From J038 sp036734085 (GTDB lineage: Bacteria > Chloroflexota > Anaerolineae > Aggregatilineales > Phototrophicaceae), in the NCBI GenBank assembly GCA_036734085.1, contig DAIMZF010000001.1, positions 46,820 to 110,819 on the forward strand: a DNA stretch of 64,000 nt, given 5' to 3'. Both the position numbers and the translations under genes were made by a program. Under the pieces are notes generated by a model. That model saw only the letters and a list, made by a program, of their open reading frames with translations. It was not told the origin of the DNA and did not search any database. Shown in pieces: positions 25,320 through 34,086 of the stretch (position 1 is its first letter; each line of letters begins with the position of its first letter).

Positions 25320-27113
25320 CTACTCCGCAGGGACATCATCCTCATTAACGATAAACTGCGACCACTTATCATGCATTCCGCTTTCCGTCGCGCCATAATA
25401 TACGCGGATGCCGTTGTCCTTCTGCACAAGGTCGTAGCGCACCGTGCCATTCTTTTTGTAGACTCGCCATAACCCCACTTCGCCGCGCCAGGTTACTTTA
25501 TCCGCGCGGACGGGGTTTGTTTCCTTCTGCTTGATGGCATAAAGCCACAAGCGCCGGGCGGAATGTTGTGTCACATTTTTAACCAGGTTGCCGTTACGTA
25601 AGTCGTGCATGACGTAATAGCGCGTGTCTTCGCGTGTTTCCACACCCACAATTTCTACGCCCCCTTGTGGCGGTTGGGTTTTTTCCCGGTCGATGACAGG
25701 TGCAGGCACGGGGTCTAATGTTGCGGGTACATCCTGCTCAAACGGTACATGCAGGGCTTGCAGATTATCAATAGCAGAAGGCAGACCGTCCGGCTGTTCT
25801 TGAAAGCTGAACCCCTGCCGCACAAGCTCCACGATTTCATCGCGGATGGCGAGCGTGGTGTCACTTTCATCGCGCACGTAAATTTTAGTGTTTTCGATGG
25901 CGTAGGGGCGGTTTTTGCCAAAGGGAACCTGCACACGAATAATCGTCTTGCCCTGCGTGTCCAGTGTATCAATCTCAACGGTAAGTGTCGGCGCGATGTT
26001 GGATGCAATTTCTTCCTGTAATTCTTGGATGACCCGTGACGGCTTGGTAATGCCGATAGGCTTCTGCTTTACATCCGCCGATGCGCCAATGTAAACTGTG
26101 CCGCCGTTGGTGTTCGCAAACGCGCATACGTCCGTTAAGATGTTCCACATATGCCCGCCCTTGCGCGACATAGAATCGTGGAAGGATTGCACCGTGCTGT
26201 CGCCTTCTTCGCGGGCGAGTTCTACATAATCTTTGGGCTTATGGTCTGGGATGTAAGGGCGCGAACGGGAAAAGTCATTGGTCTGGAATGTGCTTAACAG
26301 TGCCGCGAAGCTCCGTTCGCCCATCAGGAATTCTGTCGTGCGGTCACCCACACCCCAACGGATGACGCGCCCGCGTTCATCCTGTATGGCGTGCAAACTA
26401 TGGGCGTCCGACCCTTGAATTACCCGCATCCGGCGCGGATATTCTGGCTTGTTGCCGTCAAAAAAGCGTTGTGTGCTACTGCGTCCCCGATGCGTCATAT
26501 CGGTGGCTTCCAGCGCGTGCAGGTTGGCATCCTGCGTGTAGGCGATGCGCGTCTGCCCGCCGAAGTTCACGCCCTTCATGGCGACGCCATGCGTCGTGTT
26601 AACATGCGCGGCAATGCAAATGCCGCCTGCTTCGCTAATCACGCGGTAGGCGGTCAATACATCTGTTGATGCACCGACTTCGGAATTCCCCTGTTGAATA
26701 ACATCCATTGATAGATTGAGCGTGAGCAACAGATGTTCAATCTCGCGGATAGGTTTATCCGGTGAGAAGATGCCTAGAATATGAAAACCAAATGTCGCGG
26801 TGAATTCAAAGCCGGGCAAGACGAGAATTTTATCCAACAGCCGCCGATATTCCGCCAGGACTTGAAGCTCATCAGGCGTGGCGCGGCCTAGTGATTCTAA
26901 ATAAGACAGTTGATCAATTTCTCGGTGCAGGTTGACGTATCCATTGACGGTGTTGTGGTCAGTAAACGCGATAATTTCCACGCCTTGCGCGTCTGCCTGC
27001 CGCAAAATGTCAAGGTAGCTGATGTGTTTATCGAGATAATCGAAGGACGCCGGTGTATGCAGGTGTAAATCCGCACGATACCATTGCATTTGGGTTTTGC
27101 GCTTGGCGGCCAT
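25320..27113 (-). CDS. PHP-domain phosphoesterase fused to AlbA_2 domain and a C-terminal unknown domain
   Basis: Residues 10-290 form a PHP domain with intact metal motifs: ADLHLHTPAS, AFTDHNTVNGY, CIAAHVNTTHG and GSDAHSLH. Residues about 305-430 match the AlbA_2/Schlafen-type module, with EGDSTVQSFHDSMSRKGGH, DVCAFANTNGGTVYIGASAD and YVRDESDTTLAIRDEI. The final 100 residues (YYVMHDLRNGNLVKNVTQHS onwards) are an unassigned domain. PHP domains hydrolyse phosphoesters; AlbA_2 modules bind nucleic acid or ATP. The combination suggests a nucleic-acid or nucleotide-responsive hydrolase. The receiver gene just upstream is probably in the same operon (9 bases apart). Confidence 0.78.
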   Translation of the reverse strand: MAAKRKTQMQWYRADLHLHTPASFDYLDKHISYLDILRQADAQGVEIIAFTDHNTVNGYVNLHREIDQLSYLESLGRATPDELQVLAEYRRLLDKILVLPGFEFTATFGFHILGIFSPDKPIREIEHLLLTLNLSMDVIQQGNSEVGASTDVLTAYRVISEAGGICIAAHVNTTHGVAMKGVNFGGQTRIAYTQDANLHALEATDMTHRGRSSTQRFFDGNKPEYPRRMRVIQGSDAHSLHAIQDERGRVIRWGVGDRTTEFLMGERSFAALLSTFQTNDFSRSRPYIPDHKPKDYVELAREEGDSTVQSFHDSMSRKGGHMWNILTDVCAFANTNGGTVYIGASADVKQKPIGITKPSRVIQELQEEIASNIAPTLTVEIDTLDTQGKTIIRVQVPFGKNRPYAIENTKIYVRDESDTTLAIRDEIVELVRQGFSFQEQPDGLPSAIDNLQALHVPFEQDVPATLDPVPAPVIDREKTQPPQGGVEIVGVETREDTRYYVMHDLRNGNLVKNVTQHSARRLWLYAIKQKETNPVRADKVTWRGEVGLWRVYKKNGTVRYDLVQKDNGIRVYYGATESGMHDKWSQFIVNEDDVPAE

Positions 27114-27122
27114 AGGACGACA

Positions 27123-27470
27123 TCAACCAATCAACTGCCGGATGAGTCCCGGCAATTCATCTGGCTCGAACGGCTTAATCAAAAATTTGTTCGCGCCTGC
27201 TTCCATCGCTTCTTTGCTCACATCCATGCCGGATGCCATCACAATCGGTATATCCAACCCGGCGGCGCGTATCTGCTTAATGACATCTGTGCCTTCAATG
27301 TCGTCCAGGTGATAGTCCATCAGGATAAGGTGCGGCTGAAAGCTAATCACCTTATCCATGACTTCTCTGCCGCGTTCGACAGTTATTACATTAAATCCGT
27401 CTAGCTCCAACAATGTACGAAGAAGTTTAACGGTTGTACGGTCATCATCGACTAGCATGACTTTCGCCAT
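27123..27470 (-). CDS. Single-domain response regulator receiver protein
   Basis: A 115-residue stand-alone REC domain. The acidic pocket is D8, D9 and D10; the phospho-acceptor is D52 in LILMDYHLDD; the conserved lysine is in NKFLIKPFEPDEL. No output domain is attached, so it works by protein contact, like CheY or Spo0F. It lies 9 bases upstream of the PHP-AlbA gene. GGAAG precedes ATG. Confidence 0.9.
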   Translation of the reverse strand: MAKVMLVDDDRTTVKLLRTLLELDGFNVITVERGREVMDKVISFQPHLILMDYHLDDIEGTDVIKQIRAAGLDIPIVMASGMDVSKEAMEAGANKFLIKPFEPDELPGLIRQLIG

Positions 27471-27546
27471 GTGTTCTTCCCTTTTGTTAACCTGCGCGGT
27501 TTGTAACGTTGTTCGTTAGTGTAACCAGTCTGCCGCGCTGTGTCTA

Positions 27547-30021
27547 CTATACCTTGTCGCCCAACGCCACGCTGAACACATCATCGAGTGTATCTGCTAA
27601 CACAAAGGTCATGGTGTCGCGCACTTCTTCCGGCAAGTCGTCCAGGTCAACCTCATTTTTCTTCGGCAGGATAAAGGTATCTACGCCAAGCCGATGCGCC
27701 GCGAGTACTTTGTCTTTAATTCCGCCGACGGGCAACACCTTCCCCTGTAGCGTGATTTCTCCCGTCATGGCGACCGTGCTTTTAGTCGGCCTTTGGGTCA
27801 GCAAGCTGGCAAGGGCAGTCGCAATTGTCACGCCGGCAGAGGGGCCATCTTTGGGTACAGCGCCTGCCGGGACATGCAAATGGATGTCGTTAGAGGCATA
27901 AAATTCCGGGTCAATCTCTAGTTCGCCCGCCCGTGTGCGGATGTAACTCATGGCGAGTTTGGCGCTCTCTTGCATCACCTCACCCAGTTGCCCGGTATAT
28001 TGAAAGCCTTTGCCGCCACTCATGCGGGTTGCTTCGATGAACAGCACATCGCCGCCGTAAGGAGTCCATGCGACGCCTGTCGCTACACCCGGCTGGTCAG
28101 TGCGATCCTGAATTTCCGTGCGATAACCTGTTTTGGCCTTGCCGAGCAAGTCGCGCACGGCTTGTTTATCCACCGTCACGCTATCAGTTTCCTGGCTGGC
28201 AATCTTGGTGACAATCTTCCGTGCTACACGGCCAATTTCACGTTCTAGTGTACGCACACCGGCCTCACGGGTGTAATCGCGGATAATTGAAAGAATGGCG
28301 TCATCTGTAAATGTGACCTCTGACGGACGCAGGCCGTTCTCCCGTGTTTGACGCGGGACAAGATATTGCCGGGCGATAGCCGATTTTTCCTGCTCTGTGT
28401 AGCCGCTCAGGTGGATAATCTCCATGCGGTCACGCAACGGGGCAGGGATAGGGTCTAAATCGTTGGCAGTCGTGATGAACAGCACTTCGTTCAAATCAAA
28501 TGCTACATCCAGATAGTGGTCACGGAATTCCGCGTTTTGTTCCGGGTCGAGCACTTCTAACAGCGCGGATGCCGGATCGCCACGAAAATCACGCCCTAGC
28601 TTATCCACTTCATCCAGCATGATGAGGGGATTACGTGTGCCGACACGCCGAATGGTCTGAATCATGCGTCCTGGCAACGCGCCGATGTACGTCCGCCGGA
28701 AGCCGCGAATTTCACTTTCATCACGCACACCGCCTAAGCTCATGCGGATGAATTTACGTCCCATCGCTCGCGCAATCGACGCGCCGAGTGATGTTTTGCC
28801 CACACCGGGCGGCCCGACAAAACACAAAATCGCGCCTTGTCGGTTGCGGCGGATGTCATCGTGGACGGCTTGTTCCTCAAATTCTTCGGCGCGTTCTGCC
28901 CGTAGCTTACGCACCGCTAAAAATTCCAGAATGCGCTCTTTGATGTCTTCCAGGCCGTAATGGTCTTCTTCCAACACTGCCCGCGCATTGCTAATATCCA
29001 GCGTGTCCTCTGTGCGGATGTCCCAGGGCAGACTGGTCAGCCAATCTAAATAAGTGCGGATGACGCCGTATTCCGCCGCCGCCGATGGCAATTTAGAGAG
29101 GCGGTCAAGCTCTCGTCGCGCTTCTTCTTCCGCTTCTTGGGGCATGTTGGCTTCATCAATTTTGGCGCGGAACATTTCCACGTCGGTTGTCTCGTCGCCT
29201 TCGCCCAATTCCCGTTGGATGGCTTTCATCTGCTCACGCAGATAGTAGTCTCGCTGTGTTTTTTCCATCTCGGATTGTGCATCAGACTGAATCTTGCGCC
29301 CGAGTTCCAGCACTTCAATTTCTTTGCTCAGGAATTCCGTCAGCATGAGCAGTTTTGTTTTCGCTTCCTGCTCCTCCAGGATTTCCTGCGCTTGTTCTGT
29401 GTCAATGCGGATGTATGTGCTGACTGCATAGGCCAACTGTAGCGGATTTTTGGTGCTGACTGCGGATGTCACTAATTCACTAGGGATGTTGGGCACAAGC
29501 TCCGATAGCTTGGTGAATTGGTCAGTCACGGTACGCATGAGGGCTTCTACCTCAAGCGATTCTTCGGTGTCTTCCGGCAGGGCGGATACCTTCGCCCGCA
29601 GATATGGCTTTTCGCTGATGAACTCATCTACACTGATGCGGGAAATACCCTGTACCAGCAGGCGAATTGTACCATCCGGCGCACGGAATAAGCGGTGAAT
29701 CGTCGCCAGCGTGCCCACCAGATGAACGTCATCCGGGCCGGGTGTTTCCATATCGGCATCCAATGCCGCAACCAACCCCACCATCTGGGATGTGCCTTCT
29801 AAATCATCCACCAATTTAATACTGCGTTCTTGCCCGACCGTCAACGGAATCGCCGTCATCGGGTAGACGACCAATCCGCGCAAGGGCAGAATGGGGAGTT
29901 CCTGGGGCAGTTCTTCTTCCCCGTGTGTTGTGTCTTCTTCTTGTTCCAGTTCTTCTTCGATCGCGTCAAGGAGTTCTTGCGCGCTGATTAACTGGTTTTC
30001 CTGCTCCGAATTATTGGTCAT
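27547..30021 (-). CDS. lon: ATP-dependent protease Lon
   Basis: Cytoplasmic AAA+ serine protease for damaged and regulatory proteins. The N-terminal substrate domain starts LPILPLRGLVVYPMTAIPL. The AAA module has Walker A GPPGVGKTSL and Walker B PLIMLDEVDKLGRD. The protease domain has the catalytic serine in PKDGPSAGVTIATALAS and the catalytic lysine in VLPVGGIKDKVLAAHR. The length, 824 aa, is typical of LonA. The acidic N-terminal tail (EEELEQEEDTTHGEEELPQ) is longer than usual. Confidence 0.96.
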   Translation of the reverse strand: MTNNSEQENQLISAQELLDAIEEELEQEEDTTHGEEELPQELPILPLRGLVVYPMTAIPLTVGQERSIKLVDDLEGTSQMVGLVAALDADMETPGPDDVHLVGTLATIHRLFRAPDGTIRLLVQGISRISVDEFISEKPYLRAKVSALPEDTEESLEVEALMRTVTDQFTKLSELVPNIPSELVTSAVSTKNPLQLAYAVSTYIRIDTEQAQEILEEQEAKTKLLMLTEFLSKEIEVLELGRKIQSDAQSEMEKTQRDYYLREQMKAIQRELGEGDETTDVEMFRAKIDEANMPQEAEEEARRELDRLSKLPSAAAEYGVIRTYLDWLTSLPWDIRTEDTLDISNARAVLEEDHYGLEDIKERILEFLAVRKLRAERAEEFEEQAVHDDIRRNRQGAILCFVGPPGVGKTSLGASIARAMGRKFIRMSLGGVRDESEIRGFRRTYIGALPGRMIQTIRRVGTRNPLIMLDEVDKLGRDFRGDPASALLEVLDPEQNAEFRDHYLDVAFDLNEVLFITTANDLDPIPAPLRDRMEIIHLSGYTEQEKSAIARQYLVPRQTRENGLRPSEVTFTDDAILSIIRDYTREAGVRTLEREIGRVARKIVTKIASQETDSVTVDKQAVRDLLGKAKTGYRTEIQDRTDQPGVATGVAWTPYGGDVLFIEATRMSGGKGFQYTGQLGEVMQESAKLAMSYIRTRAGELEIDPEFYASNDIHLHVPAGAVPKDGPSAGVTIATALASLLTQRPTKSTVAMTGEITLQGKVLPVGGIKDKVLAAHRLGVDTFILPKKNEVDLDDLPEEVRDTMTFVLADTLDDVFSVALGDKV

Positions 30022-30147
30022 GGAGTCGTCCTGTAGTTACGCTGTCTTCAGCATTGTGCCTATTTTAGCTACGTTACTATAGCAAATGCTCGTAAAAAGA
30101 GTATTAGATATAGCGTAACCTTACTTAAGAGTCTGCTCAAGGGGGTG

Positions 30148-30176
30148 TTGCTTGCGCCGGACTGCATTTGTACAAT
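30148..30176 (+). promoter_or_regulatory. Promoter of the cNMP-binding protein gene
   Basis: TTGCTT (30148-30153), a 17-base spacer and TACAAT (30171-30176), about 40 bases before the start codon at 30218. It matches a sigma70-type promoter moderately well. Confidence 0.5.
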
Positions 30177-30217
30177 GAAGTAAATGGCACTAAAGCCACA
30201 TCCGGGGAGAACATGAG

Positions 30218-30697
30218 ATGACCGAAAACCTAATAGCGACCCTTAAACAAGTGGAACTGTTTCATGGTATGACTGAAAACCACCTGCGGAAGATTGCCGA
30301 CCTTGCACAGCCGATTGTCTTTTCACCCGGCGATGTGGTCTTCCGACAGGGTGACGCAGGCGACGCGCTGTATTTAATCAGCACGGGGCAGGTGGAGGTA
30401 CAGGTAAGCAACAACGGCGAAACTAGCGCGGCGGTTTATCTGGGGGCAGGGCAAACTATCGGTGAGATGGCACTCGTTGACCAGACCACACGCTCCGCGT
30501 CTATTATCACCATTGACGAAGGCACGACGCTTTACCGCATTGCCATTGCGGATTTTATGAGCCTGTGTTCTTCGGAAACAGGCATTGGTTATGTCCTGAT
30601 GCGGAATATCGCGCAGGATTTATCCTTCAAGCTACGCCACTGGGATACAAAAATCGGCGAGCAGGATGAGCAAGGCGGGCAGGGTGATGATTTATAA
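30218..30697 (+). CDS. Cyclic nucleotide-binding domain protein
   Basis: A stand-alone CRP-type sensor domain of 159 residues. The beta-roll is recognisable in FSPGDVVFRQGDAGDALYLISTGQVEV, and the phosphate-binding cassette region is GQTIGEMALVDQTTRSASIITIDE. No helix-turn-helix follows; a helical end (about 110-150) and an acidic/glycine tail finish the protein. It may therefore be a sensor or adaptor rather than a transcription factor. GGGGAGA lies 8 bases before ATG. Confidence 0.82.
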   Translation: MTENLIATLKQVELFHGMTENHLRKIADLAQPIVFSPGDVVFRQGDAGDALYLISTGQVEVQVSNNGETSAAVYLGAGQTIGEMALVDQTTRSASIITIDEGTTLYRIAIADFMSLCSSETGIGYVLMRNIAQDLSFKLRHWDTKIGEQDEQGGQGDDL

Positions 30698-30908
30698 AGT
30701 CAGTTATGTGGTGCGCGGCGGGGAGCATCCAGGCGGAATACGTAATGAAGACAGCCGCCCGGAAGTAGGTAACACGGTGAAGATTGGCCCGCGTGTGTTC
30801 CAAATCCTGGAAGTTCACGAGATGATGCCTCCCCGCGATGGATTCCAATTTTTGCAGGCCATTGTCTCCTCATCGGATAAGCCCGCCGAGCAAGAAGATT
30901 ATTGGTAG
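30687..30908 (+). CDS. Small conserved-looking hypothetical protein
   Basis: A 73-residue ORF starting at ATG 30687, overlapping the end of the cNMP gene by 11 bases, with AGGG just upstream. It reads MIYKVSYVVRGGEHPGG, then PEVGNTVKIGPRVFQILEVHEMMPPRDGFQFLQAIV. The pattern suggests a small beta-barrel, but I do not recognise the family. The tight overlap with the gene upstream suggests translational coupling. An ATG at 30666 would give an extra seven residues. Confidence 0.55.
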   Translation: MIYKVSYVVRGGEHPGGIRNEDSRPEVGNTVKIGPRVFQILEVHEMMPPRDGFQFLQAIVSSSDKPAEQEDYW

Positions 30909-30933
30909 TCCGCCCGGCGTTTGTACTGATGTG

Positions 30934-31692
30934 CTAAAAAATATACTCGTCAAAATCCTTGCACAACGTCACTGGCCCATGATACACAGCCTGTGCTTCC
31001 GGCACGAGTGGCGTGGGGTCGGTATTCCATACCTGATAATGGATGAGATAAAGTGACTTAGCGTTCACCCGCGTGGCGAGTTCTGCCGCTTGGGTGGCGG
31101 TGCTGTGCCCGGGGGGTGGGCCTGTCGCTTCATGGATGAGCAAATCCGCATCCGCCGCAAGTTCGTCTAAGGGCGGGGTTGGCTCTGTGTCGCAACTATA
31201 CGCCAGTACCTTGCCGGTGAGCTTGTTTTCAATCCGTAGGCCGATTGTCGGCACAAAATGTTTCACCGGCCATGATGTAATGCGGAATTCCTCGTTTTCC
31301 AGCACGGGAGCATTATTGCGTTCGCTCACGCGATGAAAAGCTGTCGGGAAGAAGTTCGGAAATTCCAGCCAGCCGTAGCCGTTCATCATATCCTCTACCC
31401 GGTTGATGCAATGGTGCAGGCCATAAAAGCGCAAGGGGGCGCGGCGGCCTAATAACCACATATGCATCAGCATATTAGGTACACCCGCCACATGGTCTGG
31501 GTGGAAGTGCGTCAGAATCACATCCTGTAGCATTTCATCATCCACACCTAAATCTTTGATTTTACCGAGCGGGTTTGACCCCGCATCAATCAGGATGGGG
31601 CGCGTGCGCTCCCCGATAAGCATAAAATGAGTGTAATCGTGTTGGGCATCGTTAACCGCCGCCGCAGAACCTAAGATGATGATTTTTGCCAT
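30934..31692 (-). CDS. MBL-fold metallohydrolase (RNase Z-like)
   Basis: The metallo-beta-lactamase motif TLTHFHPDHVAGVPNML-type (ILTHFHPDHVAG) is intact. Further metal ligands are in VKHFVPTIGLRIE, YSCDTEPTPPLDEL and LIHEATG, and LYLIHYQVWN closes the fold. The DTEPT and HEAT segments resemble the RNase Z/phosphodiesterase branch, but the tRNase exosite cannot be confirmed. I chose ATG 31692 (MAKIIILGSAAAVND, 252 aa) because the ORF upstream of it is low in complexity and antisense to the next ABC gene. The ribosome binding site is weak. Confidence 0.75.
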   Translation of the reverse strand: MAKIIILGSAAAVNDAQHDYTHFMLIGERTRPILIDAGSNPLGKIKDLGVDDEMLQDVILTHFHPDHVAGVPNMLMHMWLLGRRAPLRFYGLHHCINRVEDMMNGYGWLEFPNFFPTAFHRVSERNNAPVLENEEFRITSWPVKHFVPTIGLRIENKLTGKVLAYSCDTEPTPPLDELAADADLLIHEATGPPPGHSTATQAAELATRVNAKSLYLIHYQVWNTDPTPLVPEAQAVYHGPVTLCKDFDEYIF

Positions 31693-31783
31693 GATATCTT
31701 GTCGTCTTTGATGATAAATAATCAAGAGCATAGTATCATGAGGGGGTCTTAATCGGCAACTTATTGGATGAAAAGCGACCCAG

Positions 31784-32857
31784 ATGACTACGATTATGCT
31801 AAAGGATGTCGTTAAACACTTCCGCGATGATAACGGTGAAGTTGTCGTCGCGGTGGATGGCGTGACGTTGCGCGTTGCACCTGGTGAGGTGCTGGCTTTG
31901 CTGGGGCCGTCCGGGTGCGGTAAATCCACCTTGTTACGCCTTATCGCCGGACTCGAATCGTTGGATTCCGGTGAAGTCCTTTACGATAATCTGCCGTTGC
32001 TGGAAGTCCGGATGCAGGAACGGGGTATCGGCATGGTCTTCCAGCAGGGCGCACTTATGCCCCATTGGGACGCAGAACACAATATCGGCTTCTTCCTGCG
32101 GTTACGCAAGCGTGAGGACGAAGTGCCGGAGCGTGTGCGGCGGGTATCCCAGATTACGGGCGTCGGCATGGACGAACTCATGCGGCGGCGTCCGCGTCAG
32201 CTTTCCGGCGGAGAACGGCAACGGGTCGGGATTGCGCGGGCGTTAGCGCGTGACCTCAATATCCTGCTGTTTGATGAGCCATTTTCTAATCTGGATGCTA
32301 AACTTCGCAGTCAAGCCCGTGTAGAACTCAAGCGCCTGTTGCGCGAATTCCCGGTGACGTGCGTTTATGTGACCCACGACCAGGACGAAGCCGTTACCCT
32401 CGCTGACCGCATCGCCATCATGAACGAAGGCCGGATTGAGCAATTCGGAGACTATCACGGCTTATACCGGAGTCCGGTCAATCTATTTGTGGCACGGTTC
32501 TTCGGTACACCGCCGATGAACTTCTTTAGCGGCAGAATCCGCGATGGGCTGTGGCACGGGGAAAACTTCGGCGGCTATCCCATCCGGCAGGATTTACCCG
32601 ACGGCATGGCGGTGGTTATGGGCATCAGGCCGCAATATTTCTATCTACAGGCGGGCGGCGTGCCCGGTGTTGTGGATGCGATTACCCCGCATTTAGCCGA
32701 GCGTCAGAATCTGGTGCAGGTGTGGCTAGGCGCGGAACAATGGACTCTCGCATTGCCTCTGGATGTATCTACGCCGCTAGGCACAACGGTTTATTGTGAT
32801 TTACAAGCGGAACAAGCACACTTCTTCGACGCGACGACCGGCCTACGCATTGGCTAA
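31784..32857 (+). CDS. ABC transporter ATP-binding protein (PotA/MalK-like)
   Basis: Import-type ATPase: Walker A LLGPSGCGKSTLLR, Q-loop VFQQGALMPHW, signature LSGGERQRVGIARAL, Walker B ILLFDEPFSNLD, H-loop VYVTHDQDEAVTLADR. About 120 C-terminal residues form a TOBE-type regulatory domain (MGIRPQYFYL). No permease or binding-protein gene is adjacent, so its partners and substrate are unknown. Many such ATPases serve several sugar importers. The stop overlaps the ComEA-like stop by 4 bases. Confidence 0.87.
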   Translation: MTTIMLKDVVKHFRDDNGEVVVAVDGVTLRVAPGEVLALLGPSGCGKSTLLRLIAGLESLDSGEVLYDNLPLLEVRMQERGIGMVFQQGALMPHWDAEHNIGFFLRLRKREDEVPERVRRVSQITGVGMDELMRRRPRQLSGGERQRVGIARALARDLNILLFDEPFSNLDAKLRSQARVELKRLLREFPVTCVYVTHDQDEAVTLADRIAIMNEGRIEQFGDYHGLYRSPVNLFVARFFGTPPMNFFSGRIRDGLWHGENFGGYPIRQDLPDGMAVVMGIRPQYFYLQAGGVPGVVDAITPHLAERQNLVQVWLGAEQWTLALPLDVSTPLGTTVYCDLQAEQAHFFDATTGLRIG

Positions 32858-33435
32858 TCGAAGGCAACAAGCCCTTGCAGGCGTTCAATGAGTGCTGGGC
32901 CGATGCCGCTAACATTGTTCAAGTCCGTATAGTCAATGATGCGTCCGTTAGCCTCACGATAAGCAATAATGCGCTCTGCAATGGCCGGGCCGATGCCGGG
33001 CAGAGTGACCAATTCTTCCAGCGTGGCACTATTGATGGATACAATCCCGGCATTGTTGGGGGTTGGTATGCCCGACGCGGCCATTCTGTCTTGGGTACTA
33101 AAGGCGTGAATCTGGTCGCCATCACGCAGAATACCCGCCAGATTGATGCGGTCAAGGTCGGCGTCATCCAGCAGGCCGCCTGCCGCGCTGATGGCATCCT
33201 GGACACGACTTCCGGCAGGCAAAGTCAGGGTAGATTGTGGATTCATCACCGCACCCGTGACATAAACCGTGATAGGCGGCGGTACGGCAGAGGGTGCGGG
33301 GGTAGGGGTGGGCGCTGGTGGGATAAGCACGATTTCTACAGGTGTGGGTCGGTCGGTGAGGATGGCAAATGCGCCGAAGATGAGTGCCAGCGCCAACAGT
33401 GCAACGGCGATGATGATTCCGCGTTCCTGCGTCAT
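32854..33435 (-). CDS. ComEA-like DNA-binding protein
   Basis: One N-terminal membrane helix (about 6-26), a proline-rich linker (PPAPTPTPAPSAVPP), an SLBB domain (about 52-115, VYVTGAVMNPQSTLTLPAGSRVQDAI) and a pair of helix-hairpin-helix motifs (TLEELVTLPGIGPAIAERIIAYRE and LNNVSGIGPALIERL). This order is that of ComEA, which binds incoming DNA outside the membrane during transformation. ComEC is not in the window. The AGGAGG upstream overlaps the stop codon of the preceding gene. The length, 193 aa, is normal. Confidence 0.85.
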   Translation of the reverse strand: MTQERGIIIAVALLALALIFGAFAILTDRPTPVEIVLIPPAPTPTPAPSAVPPPITVYVTGAVMNPQSTLTLPAGSRVQDAISAAGGLLDDADLDRINLAGILRDGDQIHAFSTQDRMAASGIPTPNNAGIVSINSATLEELVTLPGIGPAIAERIIAYREANGRIIDYTDLNNVSGIGPALIERLQGLVAFD

Positions 33436-33442
33436 AGCCTAG

Positions 33443-33994
33443 TTAGCCTCCTAGTGGGTAACTTTGGATTAAGCCGTGAATGTCGTGGTCATCGTTGCCG
33501 CCGCCGATAATGGCAAGGTTGTTAATTGGGATGTGCCATAAAAAATCGTGCTGGCTAAGCAGGCGGATGACATCCGGCAGATTATGATGGTCGATGTCGC
33601 CTTCGGTCAGCGTTATGTGTGGCCGCCATTCTCCGGGTTGATAGTAGGCGCGGGGGGCATCCGCAATTTTTGTAATTTGTGCATCCTGCCAAATCTGCCG
33701 ATGCAGGCTGATAATGGGCGCATCTTCCAGAACAGGGATGTACAGCACCGGGTTCGTCCCTGTAAAGAGGCCGAGTCCGTTGGTGCGTAGCGTAAACGGC
33801 TGTACCTGCCGCGCAAGCTCCGATAGGATGGTCTTTAAAGTGGGCAGGTCATAGCCCATAGCGACATGATACGAAATGTGGGGGATGGGCGTTTTGTGTG
33901 CGCCATGCACGCCGAATCGCTCGCTGAACAGCGCCCATAATTGCTCTATCCGTCCCGTGTGCGTGTCGTCTAGTAAGGATACGATGCCATACAT
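33443..33994 (-). CDS. 2'-5' RNA ligase family / LigT-like phosphoesterase
   Basis: A 2H phosphoesterase of 183 residues with two H-x-[ST] motifs, HISYHVA (about residue 42) and HITLTEG (about 130). These enzymes open or close 2',3'-cyclic phosphates or 2'-5' bonds in RNA; the actual substrate is unknown. The first motif has serine rather than threonine, which the family allows. GGGG lies upstream of ATG. It is 7 bases upstream of the ComEA-like gene, in the same direction. Confidence 0.75.
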   Translation of the reverse strand: MYGIVSLLDDTHTGRIEQLWALFSERFGVHGAHKTPIPHISYHVAMGYDLPTLKTILSELARQVQPFTLRTNGLGLFTGTNPVLYIPVLEDAPIISLHRQIWQDAQITKIADAPRAYYQPGEWRPHITLTEGDIDHHNLPDVIRLLSQHDFLWHIPINNLAIIGGGNDDHDIHGLIQSYPLGG

Positions 33995-34023
33995 AAAGCC
34001 GCCCCTTCTTGCCGCCTAGCCCG

Positions 34024-34052
34024 TTGAAGTTTGCTGGTGCAACTTGTATATT
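34024..34052 (+). promoter_or_regulatory. trmB: Promoter of trmB
   Basis: TTGAAG (34024-34029), a 17-base spacer and TATATT (34047-34052), 34 bases before the start codon. A moderate sigma70-type match. Confidence 0.5.
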
Positions 34053-34086
34053 AAACCGCACGTCAAACCAGAATGCAAAATAACAC

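Noticed and set aside
30078..30110. CIRCE-like heat-shock operator upstream of lon (ATGCTC-N7-GAGTAT)
   Set aside because: Only a short imperfect repeat with the wrong spacing compared with the GCACTC-N9-GAGTGC core.
30063..30167. Small hydrophobic ORF on the minus strand upstream of lon
   Set aside because: No ribosome binding site and no family resemblance; likely chance.
31693..31929. N-terminal extension of the MBL hydrolase to 331 aa
   Set aside because: The extra residues are low in complexity and antisense to the next ABC gene; the fold begins at MAKIIILGS.
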